Source of the DNA: Ciona intestinalis
Lineage: Eukaryota > Chordata > Ascidiacea > Phlebobranchia > Cionidae
DNA: 64,000 bases
Assembly (NCBI RefSeq): GCF_000224145.3
Contig: NC_020174.2
Span: forward strand, 2,029,056 to 2,093,055
Direction: 5' to 3'
Both the position numbers and the translations under genes were made by a program. Under the pieces are notes generated by a model that searched no databases, was not told the origin of the DNA, and saw only the letters and a list, made by a program, of their open reading frames with translations. Below are positions 14,001 to 24,611 of the stretch, one piece after another (position 1 is the stretch's first letter; each line of letters starts with the position of its first letter).

Positions 14001-15317
14001 CCCAAAGCTCCAAACTGCCCGAAAGACAGTTCAAGGAAAAACAGAGGGATTCCACAAATTAATAAAAAGATGAGGTATGGAATGAGAAATGCTCCTGCGA
14101 AAAATAATAAATGTTTACAATAATGTGTAGAGAATTCACAGCAATTAAAAGGGAACCCTGCTATGGTATGGTGTGATAAGATGAAACATGTTTTGAAAAT
14201 CTTTTCGTCCAATTTGGTCGTAAACAAAGAAAATTTACAGAATTATAGTCCTATATGACTTAATAGAGCGTGGTTACTTGTTCAAAACACGATCAGAAAA
14301 TGTGGGATTTTGGTGCTAAGGTATTCCATCTAACCCCATAGTACTATTTTTAAAAATCGTTTAATACGGACGAACATATTCTTCAAGTTGTGATATAAAA
14401 TATCTTTTGAAACTGTCGTTATAATAATTTATCTGTGAACCGCAATGATTTTACCTCCCCCATTCTTGTAGCAGAGATAAGGAAATCGCCATATGTTTCC
14501 CAGTCCTACCGCATAACCGATACAAGATAACATAAAATCAAGTTTCTTATCCCAGGTCTCTCGTTCGACTTCGCCCTGCAAATATATGTTTGGTATTGCC
14601 AGCTGCCGGAATAGGGTAGTACTTATGGCGTCAGTGGTAAAAGTGTAAATATGTCATTGATTATACACGTCAATGTGGTTACCTTAGCAGCAGGTTTCTT
14701 CTCATCTATCAGACTTGTTACGACAGGGTCGTCTGATAACTCCTGAAAATATTAGAGTTACGTAACATTTAATAATAGTAATCGAAGATTATTTCGAAAA
14801 GGTTATTCAGGTCAAAAAGATGATTGGGTCAAACAATTAAGTTATTTTGGACAGCTGCGTTTTGTATTGGGAGCGCGACTGTTCAGTAACGTGTTCGCAC
14901 TCGTGGAGCGTGAAATATCGGGCCAAATTGAGATCACAGTAAATCATGAAACGTAATCTGCCGTACGTAGTTGACACGATTAAACTGCGACCTTCGGATT
15001 ACTACAGTTGTCAACAAGTACCCGAGCCATAATAGCAGTGGAAAACTACAGACTTGTGCGTAATCACAAAAGGAAAGAGGAAAATCGATCGGGCGGATGC
15101 GCTACCACGAAACTGAAACACGTACATGGCTCGTTTAAAACGGTTGTAAACACATTTAGCAGTTAGGCGTATAGATTTTTCAAAATTAAATGTTTTTACA
15201 TGATATCGTTACATAGGCCGTCGAAGTTTATAATGAAAACTGTTTATATATCGAATTTTGTAAGTAAATTATAATAAACATTGGAAAACTTACCGATTTC
15301 TTCATTTCTGTTGACAT
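5017..15317 (-). CDS. SLC6-family Na+/Cl- dependent transporter (SLC6-A), 16 exons, complete
   Basis: Plasma-membrane symporter that should couple sodium and chloride gradients to uptake of an amino acid or related small solute. Coding exons, 5' to 3' on minus: 15294-15317, 14683-14742, 14455-14575, 13963-14094, 13508-13669, 12920-13121, 12429-12561, 11477-11611, 11105-11208, 10826-10950, 9795-9907, 8379-8507, 7408-7507, 6836-6942, 5561-5737, 5017-5193. All junctions are GT-AG and in phase, giving 2001 nt and 666 aa. TM1 holds [10 protein letters not shown]. The second extracellular loop has [15 protein letters not shown] and several N-glycosylation sequons (exons 5-6). TM7 keeps the chloride-site context SLNKFNNN. 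The position that is Asp in monoamine transporters is Gly (GYAVGLGN), so an amino-acid, GABA or glycine type is favoured; the substrate is not determined. The start MSTEMKKS is the only ATG-bearing exon found that fits the phase. A 125 bp assembly gap lies in intron 4. Confidence 0.93.
5249..5330 (+). mobile_element. SINE head fragment in last SLC6-A intron
   Basis: GGCGCCGTGGCAAAGTGGTT is the tRNA-like A-box head seen in the longer copies. It starts about 55 bp from the last exon. Confidence 0.7.
5761..5862 (+). mobile_element. MITE fragment with internal 31 bp tandem duplication
   Basis: Left half only. The segment ending TCACATTTGGTGG is present twice, at 5786-5816 and 5817-5847, without a mismatch. 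It sits in SLC6-A intron 14, just upstream of the penultimate exon. Confidence 0.75.
5937..6028 (+). mobile_element. SINE tail fragment
   Basis: GGCACGAGGTGTATGAAACA to GAGGATAAAGCCAGTTAC is the 3' half of the tRNA-headed SINE. Confidence 0.75.
6695..6800 (+). mobile_element. SINE tail fragment
   Basis: GTAACTCGTAAGCGGGCACG through to an ATTCATTC tail; about 35 bp from SLC6-A exon 14. Confidence 0.75.
7028..7217 (+). mobile_element. MITE copy in SLC6-A intron
   Basis: Full length, with GTGGGGTAAGATGGGACA at the left and ATCTTACCCCAAAGTACT at the right; flanked by TATA. Confidence 0.85.
7580..7784 (+). mobile_element. MITE copy in SLC6-A intron
   Basis: Left end expanded to a run of Gs. Near the right end the segment GAGAATGTTATGTG is tandemly duplicated. 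Right end CCCCACCCTA. Confidence 0.8.
9950..10118 (-). mobile_element. MITE copy, reverse, left end decayed
   Basis: Reversed core TTGGTTTACTACCAAATGGG and terminal TGTCCCACTTCACCCC. It adjoins SLC6-A exon 9795-9907. Confidence 0.7.
10540..10728 (-). mobile_element. MITE copy, well preserved
   Basis: TAGTAGGGTGGGGGAGACGG and CCCCCACCCTACTA form a clean inverted pair; reversed core. Confidence 0.9.
12212..12405 (+). mobile_element. MITE copy in SLC6-A intron
   Basis: TAGTAGATTGGGGTAAGATG left, ACTCCACAGTACTATA right. Confidence 0.85.
13160..13327 (+). mobile_element. MITE copy, interior shortened
   Basis: Starts 39 bp from SLC6-A exon 6. Right end TTAGCCCAAAGTACTATA. Confidence 0.8.
13699..13823. 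other. assembly gap (125 N) in intron 4 of SLC6-A
   Basis: Run of undetermined bases between exons 13963-14094 and 13508-13669. The flanking exons join in phase, so no coding exon need be missing here. Confidence 0.99.
14161..14346 (+). mobile_element. MITE copy, diverged
   Basis: TGATAAGATGAAACATG left and CATCTAACCCCATAGTACTA right; in SLC6-A intron 3. Confidence 0.8.
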
Positions 15318-15599
15318 TTTCGTTGACGGAAGGTTCGGGGGTTGGGCGCTTGTTCAAACAAACTGTAGTAAACAAGTTGTTCCTCTCCAGACGATACTCT
15401 ATTACGGGTATTGCTCGACCTCGCTCGACAGCGCAGTTTGCTTCGGAAACACGTGGTTGCCTTTTTCCTTCGATCGCCGGGCGGCTCCTTCTTCACATTT
15501 TGTTTTTCTCTTCCACATCAGGCCGAAGTCTCTTTCAGGATGAAATGCATTGATGACTCAGAATTACGTAACGGGCCACTGCTAGTTACATACCATAAA

Positions 15600-15670
15600 T
15601 GTATATCAGTATTACACAATGTGTGTTACCAGTATTACACAATGTGTGTTATCCGTACTACATAATATAT
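15600..15670. repeat. short tandem repeat
   Basis: CAGTATTACACAATGTGTGT occurs twice in tandem with a decayed third unit. Confidence 0.75.
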
Positions 15671-16100
15671 GTGAGCTAGTCACCGTTTTATTAACTGCTG
15701 CCATGCAACAGAATTACAAAACGCTTCGTTTACAGTCCACACTAAACAGAATGTAAAACTGAAATGTTATTACAGTATTTCTAATATTTAGTAAATTATT
15801 TAACATTCCTTATTGGCTCACTATTTATAAAATCGTTTTGTCTCATTAAACAAAAGGAAATGGTTTCACACAAATGTTGGTGTCTAAATTTTAACTGTAT
15901 ATTTGACTTCCTTATCACACGTGGTGTATCATGGCCTACTCAATGTATTGAGTAGGCCATGGGTGTATTCATACACTCCGTGTCCAAATGATATGAACCA
16001 ATGGCGCCACTAAGCGGGAAATGCCGCTTTATTAATCCAAGACATAATATCAAGTTCAACAAACAGTCTAATTTACCAATTTGCGTGTTCACTACATATA

Positions 16101-16300
16101 TAGTAGGGTAGAGGAAGATAAGACACTTTTCGTTTTATTTTCTCTTCTAATTTGGTAGTAAACGAAGTACGTTCAAAGAATTATAAAACCATATCGCGAG
16201 GATATTTCGGATATTTTGTGCCAAAGGTGTCCCATCTTCCCCCACCAAATGGAACGAGAAAACATAATGAATAGGTCCCAGTGTTCCACCACCGTACTGT
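16101..16300. mobile_element. composite of two MITE pieces in opposite orientation
   Basis: A shortened forward copy (16101-16246) joins directly to the right part of a reverse copy beginning AAATGGAACGAG (16247-16300). Confidence 0.75.
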
Positions 16301-17124
16301 ATATACTTTTATTTGAAATACGTATTTATCACTTGGAAATGGGCAACACTGACATATTTATTGCACATAATACCGTGATAATTTCGATCGTGTAGGAATT
16401 TATCTTTAGTGGTTTCGTATAAACTGATAACCTGCGGGGTGATTGCCTTCTTGATAAACAACGGCGGAGGTTTAAATTGAATTTCACGGATCTTTATATT
16501 TGCACGCAAGCTGAAACTTGACAGACGTCAATCAGTATGCAGCGTATGCTTACATATGCTTAGAGACGAATATGAAAACCACTTATATTTATGAATTAAA
16601 CATACCACTGAAAATGTACCTTTTTTTCAATGTTTTCATATTATCAATATTTTATCACACAGTATTATTAATATTTTATCGAATGCAGGCGGCAATTGGA
16701 AAACTGAACTCCTCACGATGTTCTGCAGCTGCATTGTTTATTTGCTATTTTGCATCGCTTCGTTAGCCGACCTTAAACAGCAGTGCGGGTTCAGCCAAGT
16801 CGAAATAACTAAAATAGTTGTGAAACTGAATATAACCCTGTTTTATACCTAAAAATAACTTTGCTAAAACCAGAAATATCTACAACGCTAAGCATATGGA
16901 TATTCACCAATACTTTTCCTGGCTTTATATATGCATTTATTTATGCTATGTACCTATACATCATACATTATAGTTTTTAATGGTTACGTAACATTGCGAG
17001 CACAAAGTTGAAATTAAAGTGTTTCGATTTAAGTTTGTGACGTCATACAGGTCACGTGATGTCATCGATTAATAAAAACGCGAACTAAACACATTCTAAA
17101 AATATGTTATATGATTAACGTGTA

Positions 17125-17210
17125 TTACTATGGGGTAGCTATAGTTATATAATTATGTATACTTATTTACTACAACAAATGAGACGTCCCACCTTACCCC
17201 GCCCTACTGT
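17125..17210 (-). mobile_element. MITE with large internal loss
   Basis: About 85 bp; right end CCACCTTACCCCGCCCTACT. Confidence 0.65.
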
Positions 17211-17798
17211 GTACAAAAAATAGGGAGGCGAATTTATAAAATAGCGTAAAGTGCCAGGAAGGTAACGTTGAAAAGATTTGCGCAATTTTGCTTCAGCGGA
17301 AGCTTTATTTGGTGGCGAACGGAATACGGTATGCAGTGTATGAAAGTATTCGATTTCGGTTTACCCAGCCATTTAATTTAACCAATAACCACAGATAAGG
17401 AATTTGTAATTAGATTTATAACCAAAATTACCACAGAACATGGCTACACACAAATCTAAATTATCACTGTGTGGTCTATGTTGCGAAATCTAGTCTGAAA
17501 AAATATATTCTCGCCTCGGGGCATTTTAAGAACTGCACGCGGAAAACTACCAGTACTCGTACATTTTAATTATTATTGCCGTGCAGAAGCATATCGTACT
17601 GCAGGCTATAGGATTGTAATACTAAAGCGGCACGCCAACAAAAAAATCAAAATTTGTATGTGGATAGAAATGCTCAAATGTGATCTAAAGGTACAACCAA
17701 AGTTTTAAAACGAAACGACCTCTGAAAAATCGTATGAAATCACACTGCTGGAAAAAAACGTGCTCCATATCCATCGGTTATGCCGTTATACAATGTAA

Positions 17799-17987
17799 TA
17801 GATTGAGGTAGAATGGAACGTGTTTTCATTTTGTTTTCCCGTCTCATTTGGGAGTAAACAAAGAATATTTACAGAACTATTTAACCGCATTCTCACAACC
17901 CTAAAAAGGCGTTGTTAATTGTTAAAAACGATCAGTAAAACGGGATTCAGGTTCTTACGGTTTCCCATTTTACCCTACAGCACTATA
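17799..17987 (+). mobile_element. MITE copy
   Basis: ATTGAGGTAGAATGG left, TTTACCCTACAGCACTATA right. Confidence 0.8.
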
Positions 17988-18314
17988 TAATAGTTTAGGG
18001 TTTGTTAATTTAAAACATTGGTATTATATCAAAGACCAATTTAATGTACCGGGTGCTTGCGCATATTTTCGGTATTACCTCACCGCCCTACCGTGAAAAG
18101 GGCAAAGGCGACAATCATTAATGCGCGCAAACCAGGATCGGAATTTTAAGTATCGGTAAGTGAACAAAGCATCGTAATCCTTAAACTATTTTAAAAATTC
18201 CTACGATTTCAAATTTTCGGTTTGTCACAAACTATGAAAAGCGTCGCCAGCCGAAAAAATGTATGTTTTGTCCTTTACCATATAATGTGTGGGTCGTTGA
18301 GAACGCTCTATATT

Positions 18315-18500
18315 AAGTAGAGTGGGGTGTGTTTTCATTCTCTTTGTCTGTCCCATTTGATGGTAAACATAGGATATTTACAGATGTATACAAGAGTATA
18401 ACACCGTGACTCTAAAATAGCGTTGTAAATTGTTTAAAACACGATAAGAAAATATGAATTTTGGGTTATGACGATATCCCATTTTACCTCAAACGTAGTT
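18315..18500 (+). mobile_element. MITE copy with short left-end loss
   Basis: The left end jumps from AGTGGGG to TGTGTTTTCATTC. The right end lies about 80 bp from the candidate exon at 18580. Confidence 0.75.
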
Positions 18501-18579
18501 ATCTTACACGAAATCTTATGCCGTACAGAATGCTTCCATAATCGCCATATATAAGGTCGTTGTGATACATATATTTCAG

Positions 18580-18759
18580 CCCAGAGATGGAATATTACCT
18601 AAACCACATGAAAAAGTACCAAGTGATTATTACTTCATTCAATCCAATGTTAGAAATTTAAAAACTACGGTAAAATATGCCATGGAAAGTCATTCAAGTG
18701 TTAAATCCGCATTAAAATTAGCGTTCAATATAAAAGATCAATATGAACTAAACATTTAA
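18580..18759 (+). CDS. possible terminal coding exon of an unrecognised small gene
   Basis: A canonical acceptor (ATTTCAG) is followed by 60 codons including the stop, starting PRDGILPKPHEKVPSDYYF and ending KDQYELNI. The composition looks protein-like, with charged and amphipathic stretches. I do not recognise the family. A possible first exon at 18121-18155 (ATG, then NQDRNFKY, followed by a strong GTAAGT donor) lies upstream, but its phase does not match directly, so another small exon would be needed. The intervening MITE is at 18315-18500. Weak support only. Confidence 0.3.
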   Translation, partial: PRDGILPKPHEKVPSDYYFIQSNVRNLKTTVKYAMESHSSVKSALKLAFNIKDQYELNI

Positions 18760-18985
18760 GTCAATTTTACATTGCGATTATATCGTTCACGTTCACTCCT
18801 TTTAGTCACGGTAGCTTATATTAGCATCGTATCGGTAAAACCTTATTGTGGTGTAGTTAATGCTTCATTAAACGCCGTGGTTACTTCACATTTACAAGCT
18901 TATTGAACAAGGATCGAGTTTCGTAGCTGCTTAACGGTAGTTAGATAGCGAAATCATAACCGTAAACATAATATGTAGTTTATAT

Positions 18986-19181
18986 ATAATACTGTGGAGT
19001 AATATGGGATAACGTTGGCGCCTAAATCCCATATTTTTTGATCGTGTTATTAACAAAATACCAACGTTATTTTAGAGTTACACGGCTACGGTTATAAAAT
19101 TCTGGGAACATTCTTTGTTTGCTGCCAAATGGGACAAGAAATCAGCACAAAAACATGTTCCATCCTATCCCACCCTACTAT
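18986..19181 (-). mobile_element. MITE copy with unlike ends
   Basis: Left end of the ACTGTGGAGTAATATGGGA type and right end of the CCCACCCTACTA type: an apparent hybrid of the two subtypes. Confidence 0.8.
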
Positions 19182-19752
19182 AGGACAGCCACTATGGTTA
19201 TATATAGAAAAAAAAAGCGTCGGACATTTTTAAAGTCATTTATCGGTCTGACCGGTCTGGCCCTTTGTAGCTAAGATTTGTTGCTTGTATTTATGGTCGT
19301 TTAAAATATATCAATCTACCAAATAGAACAATGACCATCAAGACTCCGCGCCATTCACACACTGGGTGCTTTTATGGAGAAGACTGAAATTTATATCTCT
19401 TGTTTAAGTGCACTGTAAGGCAGTTTACCATCGTAAACCGTTAAGTTGGTACAATTATTAAATCAGTAGGCACAGTAGGGTGCCGTAATGTTTTGTATTG
19501 CTGTAATTCAAGTAAACCCCAAGGAATAGTCGCTAGACTGTCTAAATTTTAATCAAATTATTTTAGTGCTGTACACACACGCGCGTCGTGGTAGATAGAT
19601 AGGTATATATGATATAGCAAATAATTGCTTTATAGATATGGATGTTTTGACGCCTTATTATATACGGTGTCTTAAGTCCGAAACCAGTTTTGTGTACGTA
19701 TATATGAAAGAATGATTTTTTGTCTCATCAATCACGATAATCGGAAAAGTGT

Positions 19753-19939
19753 ATAGTAGTGCGGGAAAGACAATTTTTCATCCTATTTTCTCATCCGATC
19801 TAGTACTAAAGAAAGAACATTCAAAGAATTAAAAAAACGAGTCCTCACGACGCTTATGGGCGGTTGTTAATTGTTTAAAACATGATCGGGATATTTGAAC
19901 ATTATATGCTAAGGTGTCTCGTCTTCCCCCACCCTACTA
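19753..19939 (+). mobile_element. MITE copy
   Basis: Right end CTTCCCCCACCCTACTAT, 12 bp before the candidate ATG at 19952. Confidence 0.8.
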
Positions 19940-19951
19940 TATATAAACGAA

Positions 19952-20098
19952 ATGGCGGCTTGTAACGGTAAAACGACAGTTGGTATGGCACGCTTATTGA
20001 TAAAACAGAGTCGTTGTCACGCTTACAGATGCCCCAGGCATGATTGGACAACAGCACACAACGGACGATTTATCATTAACACCATTTACTCCTGATTG
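19952..20098 (+). CDS. possible 5' exons of an unrecognised gene
   Basis: ATGGCGGCTTGTAACG at 19952-19967 is followed by GTAAAA. A 61 bp intron ending CTTACAG leads to an in-phase second exon, 20029-20098, encoding APGMIGQQHTTDDLSL and PFTPDW, then a GTAAAA donor. The ATG sits about 12 bp after the end of a MITE. No convincing third exon was found downstream, so this may be a chance combination or the start of a gene with remote exons. Function unknown. Confidence 0.25.
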
Positions 20099-20284
20099 GT
20101 AAAAATCTGGGTCACTAAGACGTACGTATCCTTCGATTGAATGCGATTTTTAACGTTTTACTCGTAAGTACAATAACATTCAAGCTTTACTATGCCATGT
20201 TTCCGGCCAACGGCAAAAGCGTTTTACAATATTTGGCCAGGGGTAAGAGGCTATAAGGCGTTAGACACACCTAAGCTAATGGTT

Positions 20285-20453
20285 TTGGTGGGGAAAGATG
20301 GGAAACCTTTTCATTTAAATTTTTGTCCCATTTGGTAGTAAATGAAAAATTTCGAAGAACTATAAAACCGTATCTACACGACTCAAATAGACTGTTGTTA
20401 ATTCTTAAAAAACGACATTTGAAAATTGTCGTATCTTACCCCACAGTACTATA
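20285..20453 (+). mobile_element. MITE copy
   Basis: GGTGGGGAAAGATGGGA left with CTTACCCCACAGTACTATA right, again mixed subtypes. Confidence 0.8.
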
Positions 20454-20573
20454 TAAAAAAAGACCGACTTCGGGCTTGTATTAACCCGGTGAGCTTGTGG
20501 CAATAAACTTAGTAACAGCTTTACGAAATCCGTTTCCGTTTACAAGTAACCAACGTGAACAGACCAAACCACC

Positions 20574-20720
20574 GGCGCCGCTGGCACAAAGTGGTTAGCA
20601 CACCTGCCGCTAAGCTATAGAGTTGTAAGAATCGTTGCTCGTAACCATGTATAGACACTTAACTACAGTTGCTTGAACCGAGTGTTGCCTTATGGGTTTA
20701 AATTGTTAGCCATGTATTAG
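20574..20720 (+). mobile_element. SINE 5' half
   Basis: GGCGCCGCTGGCACAAAGTG head, then GACACTTAACTACAGTTGC body; tail absent. Confidence 0.75.
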
Positions 20721-21010
20721 AACTTCAAAAAATAGTTACCTATTAAAACATACGTGTTAACTCGTTATATTGGACTCCTTACTTCCCGACTTCAAACTAC
20801 AGTGTTTAACTGTAATAATGGTTCCCCGATGATTGTTACAATATTTGCTAAACGTAATTTGCAACGTTTTTGGACGGACCAATATTAGCGTTACTTTTTA
20901 GTCCAACGGCTTGCTTGCTCTCTAGCGCCACCTAGATACATCACACAACTAAAACCATTGTCCAGAGTCTATATACTCTAGAGTATAGACTGCAGTAGAC
21001 TCTAGTCTAG

Positions 21011-21281
21011 AATGAATGTAAATTGTTTTTTCTCGCGTGGCGAGGCATCCACAGTCGTTATAAAACGAGTGTTTTGTTTCATACACCCCATATGTAACTT
21101 TGTGGGTAACTGTTTTAAAATATTTTTTTAAATGCATGCCTGGAAATTTACCCAATCCAAGGAATTGCTGTTAAGTGTCTTGCCCAAGGACACATACGCC
21201 AAGATTGGTTGCCGCATCGAGTTTTGAATCCTTAAAATCTGGTCTTGAGGCAGCCGCCCAAATTACATTGTCACGGCGTCG
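21011..21281 (-). mobile_element. full-length SINE
   Basis: AATGAATG tail at the left; CTTGCCCAAGGACACATACG and the degraded tRNA-like head at the right. Confidence 0.82.
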
Positions 21282-21885
21282 TAGACACAAAATGTGTCAA
21301 ATTCAACAACCCATAATCCAAACAGTGCTCAATGAACTGTGTAGCAAATTAGGGACAAATCCATTGTGTGGCAGGCAGCTTAAAAAGTTTGTCTGGATAT
21401 TTTCAGCAATATCGTTTGCACGCATTTTCGTCTAAAATAAACTTTTTGCAGATTTGCGTCGATTTTGCGCTAGTTAAATAAAGACTGTATCATAACAACA
21501 GGACATTTTCAAATTATGGTGTCGGTAATTAGGTCCACGAAGTTTAACCTCGCTCATAACAAATAAATAAACAATCTGTAATAAAAAACGCAGTTTTGGG
21601 AACATGGGTATTGTGATGCTGCGTGACATTTAAAATTATAGATTACAAAATGTTTCAAAACTTAAGGAAACCGAACGATTCAATGCGTTGAACTGTTCAC
21701 CAATACCCATAATATCAGAGTATAGTACAGTGTCAGTGGGTATAGCGGGCCGGCCTCTAACCCAGAAGTTACTGGTCCAAAGATTATAGGCTATCTTAAA
21801 CTGTAGGTTATTCAGAAACCTAATCAGAATGACATAAAACTCATATTCCACAACACGCCTACGCAGTAATACACACACGCCTACG

Positions 21886-21990
21886 CAGTAACTCGTAAGC
21901 GAGCACAAGGTAGATAAAATATGAGATATTCGTATTATATCAACTGTAGTTTCCCGCCATGCGAGGATTAAAAAAGTTACATTTAACGAC
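21886..21990 (+). mobile_element. SINE tail fragment
   Basis: GTAACTCGTAAGCGAGCACA to GCGAGGATTAAAAAAGTTAC. Confidence 0.7.
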
Positions 21991-22076
21991 GCGACAAAAG
22001 TTAACATAGCAAATGAGCTATGATATAGAGTTAGACCACACCGAGATATACAAGTTATCACAAGGTCTTTTTATAT

Positions 22077-22263
22077 ATAGTAAGGTGGGGAGGATAGAAC
22101 ACTTTTTCATTCTATTTCCTCGTCCCATTTGGTAGAAAACAAAGCACATTTAAAGAATTATAAAACAGTATCTTCACGACTTTCATGGACCGTTGTTTAA
22201 AACACGATCAGGATATTTGGATACTATGTGCTGAAGGCATCCCGTCTTCCCCACCCTAATATA
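22077..22263 (+). mobile_element. MITE copy, full length
   Basis: TAGTAAGGTGGGGAGGATAG left, CCGTCTTCCCCACCCTAATA right. Confidence 0.85.
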
Positions 22264-22801
22264 CATCTGTTATAACCCCAAAACGACAAATACAAAATCG
22301 TATCACAGATATCAGTACTTCTACTAATCTACTGGGACATAGGTGGTAATTTTCACCAATGAAAAGAAAGTAGCTTCACTATGGAAACCCCCGCACCATT
22401 ATGATGTAATACCGGTGTTTATTTTAACGGGCAAAATTACCTCAAGCGTTTTCCAAGGGTGCATTTCTCCTTTCATGGTGCCTAACTTCGGACTTTTACG
22501 ACCTAAAATAATACGACATATTGTTATCCACGTAAATAAATGTATTTGATTGAAAAGTTATGCTTGATATGCTAAGGTTTATAATAAAAAGCTATATGGA
22601 AATGCAACAATGTTTTGTGCAGAGACTTTGCATAAAGTCAGGTTATGATTTTAAAACGCTCAAAAGTCGCTTTAGCTATTACATCACTGAATATGGTTTT
22701 AGTTTTAAACCAAAAAGTTTGGGATAAAAACCGTCTCATTTAAACATGTGGACTGTCATGTTTGTATATGATCAGAAACATTTTAGGCATCTAGGTTATA
22801 A

Positions 22802-22993
22802 AGTAGAGTGGGGGAAGATGGGACACCTTTAACACATAATATCCAAACATCCTAATTGTATTTTAAACAATTAACATTGGTCTATGGGAGTCGTGAGGAT
22901 ACGGTTTTATATTTCTTTGAATATTCTTTGTTTACTACTTAATGGAACGAGAAAATAAAGATAAAAGGTGTCCCATCTTTCCCCACTCTACTC
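22802..22993 (-). mobile_element. MITE copy, full length, well preserved
   Basis: AGTAGAGTGGGGGAAGATGG left and CATCTTTCCCCACTCTACT right. Confidence 0.88.
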
Positions 22994-23435
22994 TATATAC
23001 AACTTCGTTTGGTTGCTCATAAAAAACTTTTACGTGCTAAATTCAGGTAAAATTGAGTACAATATGTTAATGGTCACTGAAAATAATTGAAATTGGGTGT
23101 AACTTTCAGTCCAGCAGTCCTACATTTGTTTTGAAGTAAACCTATTGTAAGTTATAGCCGCGTTAAAAGATGGCTGACATTTTGGCGCGCACGTAGCACG
23201 GTCCGTCGCGCCTCAACTGTTTCATTGTGTTGTGTACCTCAACGACAACGTCGATGTACCTTATGGTGAAAAACATTAGCAACAGAAACTTGAGAGACTT
23301 AATATCGTTAGCTGGGTATAGGGTAACTTGTACGATGGTGTAAATTACTTGGATATGTTTAGGAAAGAAACTCTAGTAGTCTAGTAACTGCTGGAAAGTG
23401 TTTGAATTGAAAGTCGAAACTCGGTGACGTAAGTT

Positions 23436-23446
23436 GGGAATTTCCC
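23436..23446. promoter_or_regulatory. NF-kappaB-like palindrome upstream of LRR-1
   Basis: Perfect 11 bp palindrome GGGAATTTCCC, 1.17 kb upstream of the LRR-1 start codon. It matches the kappaB consensus GGGRNWYYCC. Function is inferred only. Confidence 0.45.
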
Positions 23447-24180
23447 AAAGATATGAGAATGGTCTCTCCTTTTATAAGTACATGGTGCAAGCAAGCAGCA
23501 ATACCTGTATTAGCATAGTAGCGTCTAGGCTGGATATCGTATATCGAAAGTTGGGAATCAACGAATTAAATTTTACTGTTGGAAAATGGGGTGTACATTT
23601 ATTACATACGATTTTCCGCCTACGTTTTAGCTTTAAATCAACACAGACGAAGTTGTTTACCAAGCGTAGCGAGGCAATTGCGAGACATACTTTGCCCAAA
23701 ACTTCCGCAATGGAGCTGTATTGAAGGTCGCACTATTTTTGGGACAAGTTTGGTGTCATTGCGTTTGATTGAATCTTTATTTAAGTTGTTTTAAAACATT
23801 TTCTTGTGCTGTATATGTTTGTTCAATAGAACGTCAGGTTAGGATACACAGATAGTTCGCTAATCATTCACATACAGTATGTTTAGTGATAACAGTTTGA
23901 AGGCTCTACTTGAGTATGCCAGTTGCAGTTTGTTCGGTTTATTTGCATTGTAGCTTTTTGCAGCTATTTAATTCCTCTGTTTTTTAAGTGAATAAGAAAT
24001 ATTTAGAATATTTGCATTGCAGTTTTTGCAGCTTTTGTTTTGTAAGTTATTTTAGTAAATTTATGACCCAATGATATATTAGTTGTATAATTTGTATTTT
24101 TGCAGGTTGCGAGTGAAGGGTCCCAAAATGTGAATGCTATGAGCTTCATACGTTTTCAGTAAACTTATGAACCATTAGTA

Positions 24181-24371
24181 TAATAGGGCAGGGAAAGACG
24201 GGACACGTTAATAACATATGAACGGATTATACTGATTGTGTTTTAAACAATTAACAACAGTCTATGGAAGTCGTGAAGATACAGTTTTATAATTCATTAA
24301 ATGTTCTTTGTTTAATACCAAATGAGAGGAGAAAATAAAATGAAAGGGTGTCCCATCTTTCCCTACCCTAC
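24181..24371 (-). mobile_element. MITE copy
   Basis: TAGGGCAGGGAAAGACGGGA left, CCATCTTTCCCTACCCTA right. Confidence 0.85.
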
Positions 24372-24439
24372 ATATTCACAGTCTTTACCACTATCCCTAT
24401 ATACATCTATTAAAAATCTATATAAGCAAATACAAAAAA

Positions 24440-24487
24440 TAGGATAAGAAAATAAAAAAGGTGTCCCATCTTTTCCACTCTACTATA
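24440..24487 (-). mobile_element. MITE right-end fragment
   Basis: AATAAAAAAGGTGTCCCATC then TTTTCCACTCTACTA, about 70 bp after the previous copy and in the same orientation. Confidence 0.7.
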
Positions 24488-24611
24488 CATTAGTATATAA
24501 CTTTTATCTCTACTGGTTATGTGCAGGGTCACAAAATGTAAAGTATAAGAGTAGGGTTGAGTGACCAATACTCTTATTAAGTGTTGGTTGTTGTTATGAG
24601 AAAAACAAAAA

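Larger units (their letters stand above)
15318..18120. other. region upstream of SLC6-A
   Basis: Holds the SLC6-A 5' UTR and promoter (unmapped), a short tandem repeat at 15600-15670, a composite MITE at 16101-16300, and further MITEs at 17125-17210 and 17799-17987. TGACGTCA occurs at about 17039. No supported gene. Confidence 0.5.
20099..24611. other. region upstream of LRR-1
   Basis: 4.5 kb of non-coding sequence containing five MITE copies or pieces, three SINEs, and the LRR-1 upstream kappaB palindrome. A 47-codon frame at 21291-21435 followed by AATAAA was seen but has no family signal. Confidence 0.5.

Noticed and set aside
21636-22061. 141-codon minus-strand open frame
   Set aside because: The middle part is antisense to a SINE fragment and the rest has no domain, signal or splice support.
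23434-23794. overlapping open frames on both strands upstream of LRR-1
   Set aside because: Three mutually overlapping frames with no family signal; more likely promoter-proximal sequence around the kappaB palindrome.
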